Source: Bacillota bacterium LX-D
GTDB lineage: Bacteria; Bacillota; DUOV01; Zhaonellaceae
Reading direction: 5' to 3'
Assembly (NCBI GenBank): GCA_031628995.1
Contig: JAVLUO010000001.1
Coordinates: forward strand, 186,001 to 250,000
DNA length: 64,000 bases
Of the stretch, positions 1 through 9,638 are shown piece after piece (position 1 is the stretch's first letter; the number at the start of each line of letters is the position of its first letter). The notes below the pieces were generated by a model, which made no database searches, was not told the origin of the DNA, and saw nothing but the letters and a program-made list of their open reading frames with translations. Position numbers and translations under genes: made by a program.

Positions 1-1088
1 CCCCTAGCTCGCATTGCTGTAAAAGCTTCGTGACCAGGAGTATCTAAAAAAGTTAATTTACGTTTATTAATTTCCACTTGGTAAGCACCGATATGCTGGG
101 TAATACCCCCTGCTTCCGTAGCCGTTACGTTAGATTTTCTAATTGCGTCAAGGAGGGAAGTTTTTCCATGATCCACATGCCCCATAACAGTTACAACCGG
201 TGGCCTTTCCTTTAAAGATTCGGGGGCATCTTCCATTTCTTCAATTTCAGTCATTGGTTTATCTGTTTTAAACTCAACCTCAATACCATACTCAGCAGCA
301 ACTAAAGTAGCAGTGTCTAAATCAATTTCTTGATTAACAGTTGCCATAACACCTAACCCAATTAACTTTTTAATTATATCAGAAGCTGTTTTTCCAATTT
401 TTTTAGCAAAATCTTGAACAACTATACTTTCACCTAAAGTAACTTTTTTAATAACTTGAACATCAGGTTTAGGTGCCGGCTCATGTTTTTTCCTATCATT
501 TTTTTTGCGCCTATTCCTAAAGTCAGTATTTTTTTTATCATCAGAAGTTCTTTTTTTAATAATTTGTTTTTTGGGCTCAAAATTTTTGTCATTGTCAACA
601 TATTTAACAGCTCGAGAAGCAGTATCCTCTTTAGGAGCATTATTTGACATATTGTTATTTACTTTATTCTGCACTCTGTTATTTACCTTACTATTTACGC
701 CATTATTATCTTTGTTTGATTGGCTTTTATTAGCTTCTGCCCTTTTATGATCGGAATTATTCTTATTAAGAGCGTCTTTGCGTTGATTACTTCCCCGCTT
801 GTTATTAAGATTTAAGTCACCGCTTTTTTCATTAGCCTTGTAATCCTTGTCATTGTTCTTTGGCAAATTTTCGTTTTTCACAATATTTTTATTTTCAAGA
901 TCTTCCGTACTCTTTTTTTCGTCTTTATCCTTTGAATTAAGATAGTTTTCTAATAAAGCAATTTCTTTTTCGTCTATAGTGCTCATGTGAGATTTAACTT
1001 CTACCCCTAATTTGCCAAGAATCCAAACTAACTCCTTCGTATTTATTTTTTTTTCCTTTGCTAATTCGTAGACTCGTAATTTGCTCAT
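1..1088 (-). CDS. infB: Translation initiation factor IF-2, N-terminal part (cut by window edge)
   Basis: IF-2 is the GTPase that brings initiator tRNA to the 30S subunit and promotes subunit joining. The visible 362 residues start [12 protein letters not shown], the usual IF2-N helical module. An Asn/Lys/Asp-rich low-complexity linker follows (about 55-190), then a second IF2-N-like segment (about 205-260) and the start of the GTPase domain, with the G1 loop GHVDHGKTS near residue 300 and the G3 motif DTPGHEAF near 352. The rest of the G domain and domains II-IV lie beyond position 1. It is the last visible gene of the rimP-nusA-ylxR-ylxQ-infB operon, starting 23 bases after ylxQ. Confidence 0.97.
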   Translation of the reverse strand, partial: MSKLRVYELAKEKKINTKELVWILGKLGVEVKSHMSTIDEKEIALLENYLNSKDKDEKKSTEDLENKNIVKNENLPKNNDKDYKANEKSGDLNLNNKRGSNQRKDALNKNNSDHKRAEANKSQSNKDNNGVNSKVNNRVQNKVNNNMSNNAPKEDTASRAVKYVDNDKNFEPKKQIIKKRTSDDKKNTDFRNRRKKNDRKKHEPAPKPDVQVIKKVTLGESIVVQDFAKKIGKTASDIIKKLIGLGVMATVNQEIDLDTATLVAAEYGIEVEFKTDKPMTEIEEMEDAPESLKERPPVVTVMGHVDHGKTSLLDAIRKSNVTATEAGGITQHIGAYQVEINKRKLTFLDTPGHEAFTAMRAR

Positions 1089-1111
1089 TAATTCACCCCC
1101 GCAATAGTAAC

Positions 1112-1423
1112 CTATTCTTTCCCTTCTCCCGCAATTATTTGAATAATTTGTTTTGCAAAATTTGCATCAATAATTCCTACCACGGTTCTAGGGGACTTTC
1201 CTATGGCCATTCCAATTTCATCTTTAGATAAAATTTGAAGAATAGGTATATCCTGTTTAGCACATTGATAGCTATAATATTTAAAATTATCTTCCGAACA
1301 ATTTTCAGCTAAGATAATTAATTTACATTTTTTAATTTTGGCTCGACAAGTATTATCTCCAGATATTAAATTACCTGATTTTTGAGCAAAACCTAAAAGG
1401 TTTTTAATTCTTTGCATTTTCAT
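1112..1423 (-). CDS. ylxQ: L7Ae/L30e-family RNA-binding protein YlxQ
   Basis: Small 103-residue protein of the L7Ae/L30e/Gadd45 fold, which binds kink-turn RNA in ribosomes or related RNPs. Features typical of the family are the N-terminal [19 protein letters not shown] stretch, the LIILAEN strand and the C-terminal [16 protein letters not shown] segment. It overlaps the 3' end of ylxR by 20 bases and precedes infB, the conserved position of ylxQ in the nusA operon of Firmicutes. Its precise role is not established. Identification rests on both sequence and context. Confidence 0.92.
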   Translation of the reverse strand: MKMQRIKNLLGFAQKSGNLISGDNTCRAKIKKCKLIILAENCSEDNFKYYSYQCAKQDIPILQILSKDEIGMAIGKSPRTVVGIIDANFAKQIIQIIAGEGKE

Positions 1424-1682
1424 CTTTTAACTTTTTTTCCAAATCCTCAATAATATTCGGTGCTATGTTGGTAACCAACGCTCTTTCCAAACTTTTGCTT
1501 TTTACTGCTTTGGCTAGGCATTCCACATTAGGACAAATATAAGCACCACGTCCTGCTTTTTTCCCCGTAGAATCAATTATAACTTCTTCTGACGGAGTCC
1601 TAACAATTCTAATTAAAGATCTTTTCTCTTTTTTTTCTCTACAGCCCACACACATTCTTTGGGGAATTTTTTTTACTTTCAA
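1404..1682 (-). CDS. ylxR: YlxR/RnpM family RNA-binding protein
   Basis: 92-residue basic protein of the YlxR (DUF448) family. The hallmark N-terminal motif RMCVGCREKKEKRSLIRIVR is present, followed by the GRGAYICP segment. B. subtilis YlxR has been linked to nucleoid functions and, as RnpM, to RNase P. Here it lies between nusA (4-base gap) and ylxQ (overlapping), so it is translationally coupled within the nusA-infB operon. Its length is normal for the family. Confidence 0.94.
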   Translation of the reverse strand: MKVKKIPQRMCVGCREKKEKRSLIRIVRTPSEEVIIDSTGKKAGRGAYICPNVECLAKAVKSKSLERALVTNIAPNIIEDLEKKLKDENAKN

Positions 1683-1685
1683 TTT

Positions 1686-2756
1686 TTAATCCTCCTCAAA
1701 TATGTCAGGTTCCTTTTCAATCCCAACGGCTTGGGATTCGCTTTTTATGTCTATTTTCCAATTTGTTAACTTGGCTGCTAATCTAGCATTTTGCCCCTCT
1801 TTACCAATTGCTAAAGATAATTGATAATCAGGAACAACAACCATTGCCACTTTTTGTTCCTCATTAACTTCTACACTTAGCACCTTGGCAGGACTAAGGG
1901 AATTTGCAACATAGGCAGCAACATCTTTACTCCATTTCACTATATCAATTTTTTCACCTTTAAGTTCATTAACAATGGCCTGCACACGCATACCCTTTGG
2001 ACCAACGCATGCTCCAACAGGATCAATATTTTCATCCTTTGAATAGACAGCAATTTTGGATCTAGAGCCGGCTTCTCTAGCCACTGCTTTGATTTCAACC
2101 GTACCATCGTGAATTTCAGGTACTTCTAACTCAAAAAGTCTTTTTAATAGCCCTGGGTGGGTACGAGAAAGCATAATTTGGGGCCCTTTTGTTGTTTTTT
2201 TAACTTCAACTATATAGGCTTTGATCCTATCATTATAGTTGTATTGTTCACCATTTATTTGTTCAGGTGGAGCTAAGAGGGCTTCAACCTTACCAAGGTC
2301 GATAAAGATGTTCCCTAATTCTTGGCGCTGCACAACACCAGTTACAATATCATCTTCCCTGCTGACAAATTCATCATAAATTATGTTCCGCTCCGCTTCT
2401 CGAATTCTCTGAACAACTACTTGCTTTGCCGTTTGGGCTGCAATTCGGCCGAATTCCCGAGGAGTAACCTCTATTTCCACTACATCTCCTACTTCATAGT
2501 TAGGATTTATTTGACGAGCATCTTCTAAAGAAATATCTACTCTACTATCTTGGACTTCCTCCACAATATTCTTACGAGCGTACACTCTAATCTCACCCGT
2601 GACTCGATCAATACTTACTCGAACATTTTGGAGAGACCCAAAATTCTTTTTATATGCCGAAATAAGCGCAGCTTCGATAGCATCCAATAGTATATTGGCC
2701 TCTATCCCTTTCTCTTCCTCAATATCCTTTAATGCCTCAATAAAATCCGCATTCAT
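1686..2756 (-). CDS. nusA: Transcription termination/antitermination protein NusA
   Basis: NusA binds RNA polymerase and nascent RNA and modulates pausing, termination and antitermination. The 356-residue protein has the N-terminal polymerase-binding domain (about 1-125), an S1 domain (about 134-200) and two KH domains (about 230-345), with the GXXG-type loops VGPKGMRVQAI and IGKEGQNARLAA. It is the short Gram-positive form without the acidic repeats of the E. coli protein. It sits between rimP (33-base gap) and ylxR. Confidence 0.97.
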   Translation of the reverse strand: MNADFIEALKDIEEEKGIEANILLDAIEAALISAYKKNFGSLQNVRVSIDRVTGEIRVYARKNIVEEVQDSRVDISLEDARQINPNYEVGDVVEIEVTPREFGRIAAQTAKQVVVQRIREAERNIIYDEFVSREDDIVTGVVQRQELGNIFIDLGKVEALLAPPEQINGEQYNYNDRIKAYIVEVKKTTKGPQIMLSRTHPGLLKRLFELEVPEIHDGTVEIKAVAREAGSRSKIAVYSKDENIDPVGACVGPKGMRVQAIVNELKGEKIDIVKWSKDVAAYVANSLSPAKVLSVEVNEEQKVAMVVVPDYQLSLAIGKEGQNARLAAKLTNWKIDIKSESQAVGIEKEPDIFEED

Positions 2757-2789
2757 GCTACTTACCCTCCCCTATTATAAAGTACTATC

Positions 2790-3251
2790 TTAAAATTCTA
2801 CCACTAAATGAGCATTACTAATATTTTTATATGGGATATGTTGTTCTTTACCATCAATGTCCAGTGTAATTTTTTCTGACGTGCTATTCTTTAAAATTCC
2901 TTTAAAATTTTTACTACCTTCTACCGGGGCATAAGTATTTATTTCAATGTGCTCGCCTTGATATTTAATAAAATCATCTATTTTTTTTAATGGGCGTTCA
3001 ATTCCAAGGGAAGATACTTCTAAAATATAACTACCTGAAATTAGCTCAGCTTCGTCTAATAGTACTTCGATTTTCCGACTTACTAATTCGCAGTCATCTA
3101 ATCCAATACCCTCGGCATGATCTATAAAAAAACGTAAATACCAATTGGGTCCTTCTTTTACATACTGAACTTCAACTAAATCATAACCTGCCTCTTCCAC
3201 GGCAGAATGTACTAATTTCTCAGCTTTGACCTCTATGTTGTCTCTACTCAT
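2790..3251 (-). CDS. rimP: Ribosome maturation factor RimP
   Basis: RimP assists late maturation of the 30S subunit. The 153-residue protein has the typical N-terminal alpha/beta domain, with the motif YLRFFIDHAEGIGLDDCELVSRKIE and the ILEVSSLGIERPLKK stretch, followed by a C-terminal SH3-like barrel (about 80-153). It is the first gene of the rimP-nusA-ylxR-ylxQ-infB operon. A good GGAGGGG ribosome-binding site precedes the ATG, and a promoter is visible at 3306-3333. Confidence 0.95.
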   Translation of the reverse strand: MSRDNIEVKAEKLVHSAVEEAGYDLVEVQYVKEGPNWYLRFFIDHAEGIGLDDCELVSRKIEVLLDEAELISGSYILEVSSLGIERPLKKIDDFIKYQGEHIEINTYAPVEGSKNFKGILKNSTSEKITLDIDGKEQHIPYKNISNAHLVVEF

Positions 3252-3305
3252 TTATTAAAACCCCTCCATCAACGTTGCTGTTCCTATTCTGCCAAACTAT
3301 TTGCC

Positions 3306-3333
3306 ATAATATACTATTATTAAAGCCTATCAA
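3306..3333 (-). promoter_or_regulatory. Probable sigma-A promoter of the rimP-nusA-infB operon
   Basis: On the minus strand a -35 box TTGATA (3328-3333) and a -10 box TATTAT (3306-3311) are separated by 16 bases, about 55 bases upstream of the rimP start. The space between rimP and the 3' end of polC (260 bases) otherwise holds only hairpins, which suggests the operon starts here. Assigned by pattern only. Confidence 0.55.
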
Positions 3334-3342
3334 AAGTACAGA

Positions 3343-3363
3343 TGCTTGGCATTTAGCCAAGCA
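3343..3363. other. Perfect 8-bp hairpin upstream of the rimP promoter
   Basis: TGCTTGGC and GCCAAGCA flank a 5-base loop. No T-run follows on either strand, so it is not a classic terminator. It lies 10 bases upstream of the -35 box of the rimP promoter and could be an operator, or could act together with the 3418-3438 hairpin at the polC 3' end. Confidence 0.4.
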
Positions 3364-3417
3364 TTGGAAAAAGAATACTTACTCAGGTAATTAAAACATG
3401 AAATAAATATAAGCAAA

Positions 3418-3438
3418 GAGTGGGTTTCTTACCCACTC
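3418..3438 (-). terminator. Hairpin downstream of polC (weak terminator)
   Basis: GAGTGGGT and ACCCACTC form an 8-bp stem with a 5-base loop, 74 bases after the polC stop. The following minus-strand sequence begins TTTGCTTATATT, a broken rather than continuous T-run. Termination is plausible but may be inefficient or factor-assisted. Confidence 0.5.
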
Positions 3439-3511
3439 CAAAGCATTTCATAATGCATCATTTCAATACCCATAAATTAGTATATAGCATTTACTAGGAA
3501 ATGGCAAGCCA

Positions 3512-6500
3512 TTAAAAAAAGCTTAACTGGCCAGTTTCAGATAGACCTCTTAAACAGCCATGGTCCCTTAAAATTTCAATTACAGTTTTGCTTAACTTCG
3601 AGCGAACCCTTAAGTCTTCTATTGAACTAAACTTTTTCTCTTGGCGAGCTACTGCAATATTTTCCGCTGCAGTTTGACCCAACCCCTGTAGTGAAGCAAA
3701 AGGTGGCAATATTTCTCCATCAATAATTTTAAAGTTTGTTGCTTCAGAGTCCCATAAATCGACTTTACGTAGTTTTATACCCCTTAAGAACATTTCCAGG
3801 GATATTTCCAAAATAGTAAGTAAATTTTTTTCCTTGGCTGAAGCTTCATTACCTTTTTTTTCGATATCCTGAATAGCCTCCTTTACACGTTTGGCACCCT
3901 GGGTTATTAATCCGGCATCAAATTCATCTGCTCTAACCGTAAAGAAAGTAGCATAAAATGCCTGTGGGTAATAAACCTTAAAATAAGCAATTCTAAAAGC
4001 CATTGTAACATAAGCCACAGCATGAGCTTTTGGAAACATATATTTAATTTTTTTACATGATTCAATGTACCAAGAGGGGATAGAATGTTTACGCATTTCC
4101 TCTTCATACTCAGGCTTAACTCCTTTGCCTTTACGTACATCTTCCATAATCTTAAAAGCAGTTCCTGGCTCCATACCTCTATAGATTAGGTAAAGCATAA
4201 TATCGTCTCGGGTAGAAATAGCTTCCGACAGTTTAGCTGTACCACTTTTAATTAAATTTTGGGCATTATTTAACCAAACATCGGTTCCATGTGAAAAACC
4301 GCTAATACGAACTAGTTCAGAAAAGGTTTTCGGTTTTGTGTCTTCTAGCATTTGTCTAACAAAACGAGTTCCGAATTCTGGAATGCCCAAAGTTCCAACT
4401 GAAGAGCCAATATCTTCAGGTTTAATACCTAAGGCATCGAGGGAAGAAAACAAAGACATGGTTTTCTCTTCGTCTAGGGATATATTTTTAGCATCAACAC
4501 CTGTTAAATCCTCTAGCATTTTAATAACTGTCGGGTCATCATGTCCTAAGATATCTAATTTTACTAGTCGGCTGCTAATTGAATGATAATCAAAATGGGT
4601 AGTAATAGTATCCGACTTCACATCGTCAGCTGGCCTTTGGATGGGAGTAAATTTATGTATATCAGTTGATTTAGGTACTACCATTAATCCACCAGGGTGC
4701 TGACCTGTTGTTCGCTTAACGCCAGTAAAGCCAGCAACTAGCATTGCTATTTCGGCGTTTCTTGGTTGATAGTTTTTTTCTTCAAAATAATTTTTCACAA
4801 AACCATAGGCTGTTTTTTCCGCAATAGTTGCAATAGTTCCCGCTCTAAATACATAATCCTTACCAAATAATTCTTCAGTAAACTTGTGCGCTCTTGGCTG
4901 GTAATCACCAGAGAAATTTAGATCGATATCCGGTACTTTATCTCCCTTAAATCCTAAAAATGTTTCAAAAGGAATATCGTGACCATCCTTCTTATATTGT
5001 GTCCCGCATTTTGGACATACTTTATCGGGCAAATCAACCCCACAGTTATAGGAACCATCCTCTATAAATTCTGAATTTTTACATTGGGGACAAATATAAT
5101 GAGGTGGAAGAGGGTTTACTTCAGTTATCCCGGTCATTGTCGCCACAAAAGAAGATCCTACAGATCCTCGAGAACCTACAAGGTAACCATCGTCATTTGA
5201 TTTTTTAACTAATTTTTGGGCAATTAAATATAGGACTGCAAAGCCATTGTTAATAATAGAATGAAGTTCCTTATTCAACCGGTCTTTGACAACTTTCGGC
5301 AAATCTTCCCCATATATTTCTTTAGCCTTATTCCAACTCATGCTTTCGATTTGTTCTTCAGCTCCTGGAATTTCAGGAGCATAAAGTTCCTTCGGGATAG
5401 GTAAAACGTCCTCGATTTTATCGGCAATTTTTTGGGGATTAGTAATTACAACTTCCTCTGCTACTTCTGCTGGTAAGTAAGCAAATTCCTCTAACATTTC
5501 TTCCGTTGTTCTAAAGTAAAGGGGTGCTTGTGGTTCGTCATCATATCCTTGTCCGCACATTAGGATACGCCTATAAACTGCATCTTCTGGATTTAAAAAA
5601 TGCACATCTCCTGTAGCTATAACTGGTTTTCCTAATTTTTCTCCTAATTTAATTATTTTTCTATTAATATCTCGTAGGTCTTCTACGGAATCAACTATGC
5701 CTTTACGCAGCAAAAATTCATTATTACCTATAGGCTGAATTTCAAGATAGTCATAAAAGGCTGCAATTTTTAACAAATCCTCCATTTCTTTACCTTTTAG
5801 TATACTTTGAATTAATTCCCCTGCTTCACAAGCTGAACCAATTATTAAACCCTCCCGATACTGTTCAAGTAAATCTCTAGGTATCCTAGGTTTGCGATAA
5901 AAATATTGTAAATGGGATATGGAGATAAGGCGATAAAGGTTTTCTAAACCCTTTTGATTTTCTACCAGGAGAATAATATGATAAGTTTTTTCTTTTTCGG
6001 CTTCGTTTTCTTTTTTATCAAAAAGATATCCTTCTACACCGTAAATAATCTTAATATTATATTTTTGCCCGGCGTCGTAAGCCTCTGGAAAAGCTTGTAC
6101 AACACCATGGTCTGTTATGGCTATGGCCGGATGGCCCCATTGAGCTGCTCTCTGTACACATTTTGCAGTATCCGTTATTCCATCCATAGCGCTCATTTTA
6201 GTGTGTAAATGTAGTTCAACTCTTTTTTTAGGGCTGGTATCTTCCTTAATATCCGGTTCAATTAAACTTATGTCGTAAGCTTGGAGTGTTAACTCCCGAC
6301 TATAATTATCTTGCTGAACAGAACCTCTAATCAAAAGCCACTGGTTGTTCTTTAAGCGTTCAGAAAAACCTTTATTTTTTTCATTTTCAAATAATTTTAC
6401 TGTAATTGCACTAGTATTATCTGTAAAGTCAAAAATAACTAGATTGCGGCCACTTTTTAACTCTTTAACCTGGTAGTTAAATACTCGTCCTCTAACAGTT

Positions 6501-7195
6501 ACCGATTTTTCTTCTTCGACGATATCTTTTATTAAAGTTACTTCAGATGTTATTTTTTTGCCTATAATTTGCTTATCAGTGGAACAAAAGGCAGCTCTCG
6601 AAGGTTTTAAATTCTGTAATTTATATTCTATTTTTTCTTCTAACTCTTGGTTAGGGGAAGAAGCTTCATTTATGCTTTCATCGGTAACTAATTTTACTTC
6701 TATACTTTTCCCCATCATCTTATGTATTATTTTTTTAAGCTGAATAAGACAATTTCGTTGCTGAAGATAACCTGTAACAACAAAGTTTGGAGAAAAAATT
6801 ATTATTGTTTCATCCTGAACTTCCCAACGTGCACTATTTAACCACTCACTTACAGCAGGAGTATGCTCATACAGCAATTCCGTAATATAATGGCTATAAC
6901 ATTGTACAAAATCCGTTACTGATACGCCGGCATTTTGAAAATTAGGAACAAATACCAGGTTTTTTAGGCCTGGTATTGCAGATAGAACATTTTTAGTTAA
7001 CTGCTTTAATTTATCAAAACTAATGAATGATGGACAATTTAAAAATATTCGCCATTCTTTTTTCCGTGATGATACTAGAACTTTTTCAACTTCACATTCA
7101 CTAAGTATTTGCGTTAAATCCTGATCTAAATAAACTTGCTCTAGTAAGGCCTTTAACATTCCTGTGTCTTTATTTGTTACTATTGGTACTTGCAT
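3512..7195 (-). CDS. polC: DNA polymerase III PolC-type alpha subunit, lacking the exonuclease insertion
   Basis: Replicative polymerase of Gram-positive bacteria. Visible domains: N-terminal PolC domains (about 1-220), an OB fold (about 225-315), a PHP domain beginning with HLHTKMSAMDGIT (about 325), the zinc-binding cysteines (CPQC and CPKC), the polymerase core with PDIDLNFSG, GVKRTTGQHPGG and LDILGHDDPT, and the C-terminal HhH region ending QLSFF. At 1227 residues it is about 200 shorter than the familiar PolC of about 1430. The missing piece is the DEDDh 3'-5' exonuclease normally inserted inside PHP: YGVEGYLFDKKE runs almost directly into KTYHIILLVENQKGLENL. The frame is intact, so this is a clean absence rather than a frameshift. 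It lies downstream of proS and the glycosyltransferase gene. Confidence 0.96.
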   Translation of the reverse strand: MQVPIVTNKDTGMLKALLEQVYLDQDLTQILSECEVEKVLVSSRKKEWRIFLNCPSFISFDKLKQLTKNVLSAIPGLKNLVFVPNFQNAGVSVTDFVQCYSHYITELLYEHTPAVSEWLNSARWEVQDETIIIFSPNFVVTGYLQQRNCLIQLKKIIHKMMGKSIEVKLVTDESINEASSPNQELEEKIEYKLQNLKPSRAAFCSTDKQIIGKKITSEVTLIKDIVEEEKSVTVRGRVFNYQVKELKSGRNLVIFDFTDNTSAITVKLFENEKNKGFSERLKNNQWLLIRGSVQQDNYSRELTLQAYDISLIEPDIKEDTSPKKRVELHLHTKMSAMDGITDTAKCVQRAAQWGHPAIAITDHGVVQAFPEAYDAGQKYNIKIIYGVEGYLFDKKENEAEKEKTYHIILLVENQKGLENLYRLISISHLQYFYRKPRIPRDLLEQYREGLIIGSACEAGELIQSILKGKEMEDLLKIAAFYDYLEIQPIGNNEFLLRKGIVDSVEDLRDINRKIIKLGEKLGKPVIATGDVHFLNPEDAVYRRILMCGQGYDDEPQAPLYFRTTEEMLEEFAYLPAEVAEEVVITNPQKIADKIEDVLPIPKELYAPEIPGAEEQIESMSWNKAKEIYGEDLPKVVKDRLNKELHSIINNGFAVLYLIAQKLVKKSNDDGYLVGSRGSVGSSFVATMTGITEVNPLPPHYICPQCKNSEFIEDGSYNCGVDLPDKVCPKCGTQYKKDGHDIPFETFLGFKGDKVPDIDLNFSGDYQPRAHKFTEELFGKDYVFRAGTIATIAEKTAYGFVKNYFEEKNYQPRNAEIAMLVAGFTGVKRTTGQHPGGLMVVPKSTDIHKFTPIQRPADDVKSDTITTHFDYHSISSRLVKLDILGHDDPTVIKMLEDLTGVDAKNISLDEEKTMSLFSSLDALGIKPEDIGSSVGTLGIPEFGTRFVRQMLEDTKPKTFSELVRISGFSHGTDVWLNNAQNLIKSGTAKLSEAISTRDDIMLYLIYRGMEPGTAFKIMEDVRKGKGVKPEYEEEMRKHSIPSWYIESCKKIKYMFPKAHAVAYVTMAFRIAYFKVYYPQAFYATFFTVRADEFDAGLITQGAKRVKEAIQDIEKKGNEASAKEKNLLTILEISLEMFLRGIKLRKVDLWDSEATNFKIIDGEILPPFASLQGLGQTAAENIAVARQEKKFSSIEDLRVRSKLSKTVIEILRDHGCLRGLSETGQLSFF

Positions 7196-7217
7196 TTTTT
7201 ATCACCATCAAATTAAT

Positions 7218-7859
7218 TTACCGTCTTACAATATGGCAAGAATATGTTTTAGCAATTTCCCAATACATTCTCATTCTAGCTGCAAAACCTTTTAACAGAC
7301 CTAACTTTTCCTCTTTCATAATATGTGTTAACTCTGGTAAAAGCACTTCTTTAGCTCTCAAGTGATGTTCTGCAACATAGCGTGTTAATGCTACTTCTAC
7401 TCCAAAACGTGTTACATCAAGATTTGTAAGATCTGTGATTATATTTTTCTTTATTGCCCGTTGTCCGGAAAGAAAAGGTGCAAAAAATTGGGCCAGATCC
7501 GTAGCCGCACGTCCCCGTTCGAAAATACCTACTGTCATTTCCGCTTCATCATCTAAGACAGGTTTAATCAAATTAAGCACATGATCGGGTCTTAGTCCCA
7601 CTAAATCTGCATCTAAAAATAATAGTATGTCTTGGCTGCTTTCTTTTGCACCAACCATCATGGCACCACCTTTTCCAACATTGTCCGGCAGTACAATAAC
7701 TTTGGCTCCAGCAGCTTCAGCAATTACAGGAGTAGTATCCTTTGAGCCATCACTAACTACAATCGTTTCAGCAATACAATCAACTTTTTGTAAAGTTTCC
7801 ACAACTGATCCAACTGTTTTTTCCTCATTATAGGCAGGAATAACTGCAGAGACTTTCAA
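7218..7859 (-). CDS. Family 2 glycosyltransferase (GT-A fold)
   Basis: 213-residue protein with a GT-A type N-terminus: VSAVIPAYNEEKTVGSVV, then VVSDGSKDTTP, GKGGAMMVGA and the metal-binding FLDADLVG (a DxD-like motif near residue 82). These are hallmarks of dolichol-phosphate-mannose-synthase-like family 2 transferases, which move a sugar from a nucleotide donor. There is no C-terminal membrane region. It sits 53 bases downstream of proS and 22 bases upstream of polC in the same transcript. The acceptor cannot be inferred. Glucosyl-3-phosphoglycerate synthase-like or lipid-linked activity are both possible. Confidence 0.85.
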   Translation of the reverse strand: MKVSAVIPAYNEEKTVGSVVETLQKVDCIAETIVVSDGSKDTTPVIAEAAGAKVIVLPDNVGKGGAMMVGAKESSQDILLFLDADLVGLRPDHVLNLIKPVLDDEAEMTVGIFERGRAATDLAQFFAPFLSGQRAIKKNIITDLTNLDVTRFGVEVALTRYVAEHHLRAKEVLLPELTHIMKEEKLGLLKGFAARMRMYWEIAKTYSCHIVRR

Positions 7860-7912
7860 AAAACTCCGCCTCCTTAAAAAATTGGTGAATTAAACCTTGA
7901 AAATTTCTGCAA

Positions 7913-9613
7913 CTATTTCACTAATTCTTGCATCCTCTTAACTATACTTCCTAATTCAACAATTTCTTCTTGTCCTGTAGCTCTATGTTTTAAGTCAACT
8001 GTTTGTTGGGATAATGTTTTCTTACCAACAGTAATCCTATAGGGATACCCAACTAAATCAGCATCAGCAAATTTCACACCAGCTCGTTCATCTCGATCGT
8101 CAATAACTACTTCTACGCCTGCTTTTTGTAAATCGAAGTAGATCTGATTAGCCAAATTCATTAACCCTTCATCTTTAATGTTAACAGGAATAACTATAAC
8201 ATGAAAGGGAGCGATTGCCAAAGGCCAAATAATCCCTTGTTCATCGTAATTTTGTTCAATAGCGGCTGCCATAGTCCTGCTAACACCGATTCCATAACAT
8301 CCCATCACCAAAGGATATTCTTGCCCTTGTTCGTCAACATAGGTTGCTCCCAAGGATTTACTATATTTTGTTCCTAGCTGGAAAACTTGTCCGACTTCAA
8401 TACCTCGAGCAGACTTCATTTCTGCCTGACACTTAGGGCAAGCATCTCCAGATTTAACAAGACGAATATCAACTATTTTGTCTGCTGTAAAATCGCGTCC
8501 ATAATTAATATTTATATAATGATAATCTGCCTTATTAGCACCAACTATTCCATTTACCACAAACTGAACTTCTTCATCGGCGTAAACCTTTACCCCTTTA
8601 ATTCCTATAGGGCCAACATAACCAGGCAAAGCCCCTGTAGTTTTCTCAATTATTTCATCTTCTGCTAATTTAAGTTCCAAACAGCCAATAGTATTTTGCA
8701 GCTTTATTTCATTTACTTCTCTATCCCCTCTTACTAAAACACAGATTAAATTTCCATCTGCTTCATAAAACAATGTTTTTATCATACTTTCAGCAGTTCT
8801 TTTGGTAAATTGTACTAGCTGCTCAATGGTTTTTACTCCCGGTGTATAAAGCAATTCTCTAGGTTTGATAGCATCATTTACTTTATTATTATTAATTGTA
8901 TTTTCTGCTCTCTCAACATTAGCAGCATAATCACATTCTGTGCAATAAACAATCTCTGCTTCTCCAGAATTGGCTAATACCATAAATTCATGAGTTGTAC
9001 TTCCGCCAATTGCACCTGAATCCGCCTCAACTGGACGAAATTTCAAACCACATCTGCTAAAGATTTTATTATAAGCTTCATACATTTTTGCGTAACTAAT
9101 TTTTAGGCCTGCCTCATCTCGGTCAAAAGAATATAGATCTTTCATTACAAATTCACGACCGCGCATTAGACCGAAACGGGGTCTTCTTTCGTCTCGAAAT
9201 TTACACTGTATTTGATAAAGTAATAAAGGCAACTGCTTGTAAGAGTTGACTTCTCTACGGACTAAATCAGTAATAATTTCTTCATGGGTTGGACCTAAAC
9301 AAAAATTTCTGCCATGCCTATCTTGAAGTCTAAATAATTCGGCGCCATAGACATCCCATCTGCCACTTTCCTGCCAAAGCTCGGCAGCCTGAATAATAGG
9401 CATCAAAATTTCCTGCCCACCTGAAGAGTCCATTTCCTCACGTATTATATGCATAATTTTCCGTATTACCCGCCAGCCTAAAGGTAAATATGTATAAACA
9501 CCTGTGGCAGTTTTTCTAATCATACCTGCTTTAACTAATAATTTATGGCTAATAACCTCAGCCTCAGCAGGAATTTCCCTTAAAGTTGGCATTAACAAGG
9601 CAGATACCCGCAC
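7913..9613 (-). CDS. proS: Prolyl-tRNA synthetase (bacterial type)
   Basis: Charges tRNA-Pro. The 566-residue class II synthetase carries motif 1/2 regions ([20 protein letters not shown], then [22 protein letters not shown]), an inserted editing domain between motifs 2 and 3 (about 225-395), motif 3 ([16 protein letters not shown]) and an anticodon-binding C-terminal domain (about 460-566). Length and layout match the E. coli-like long form. It lies between ispG (25-base gap) and the glycosyltransferase gene. I see no T-box leader, and the short gap implies cotranscription with upstream genes. Confidence 0.96.
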   Translation of the reverse strand: MRVSALLMPTLREIPAEAEVISHKLLVKAGMIRKTATGVYTYLPLGWRVIRKIMHIIREEMDSSGGQEILMPIIQAAELWQESGRWDVYGAELFRLQDRHGRNFCLGPTHEEIITDLVRREVNSYKQLPLLLYQIQCKFRDERRPRFGLMRGREFVMKDLYSFDRDEAGLKISYAKMYEAYNKIFSRCGLKFRPVEADSGAIGGSTTHEFMVLANSGEAEIVYCTECDYAANVERAENTINNNKVNDAIKPRELLYTPGVKTIEQLVQFTKRTAESMIKTLFYEADGNLICVLVRGDREVNEIKLQNTIGCLELKLAEDEIIEKTTGALPGYVGPIGIKGVKVYADEEVQFVVNGIVGANKADYHYININYGRDFTADKIVDIRLVKSGDACPKCQAEMKSARGIEVGQVFQLGTKYSKSLGATYVDEQGQEYPLVMGCYGIGVSRTMAAAIEQNYDEQGIIWPLAIAPFHVIVIPVNIKDEGLMNLANQIYFDLQKAGVEVVIDDRDERAGVKFADADLVGYPYRITVGKKTLSQQTVDLKHRATGQEEIVELGSIVKRMQELVK

Positions 9614-9638
9614 TTTAATTCCTCCTTAACAGCAGATT

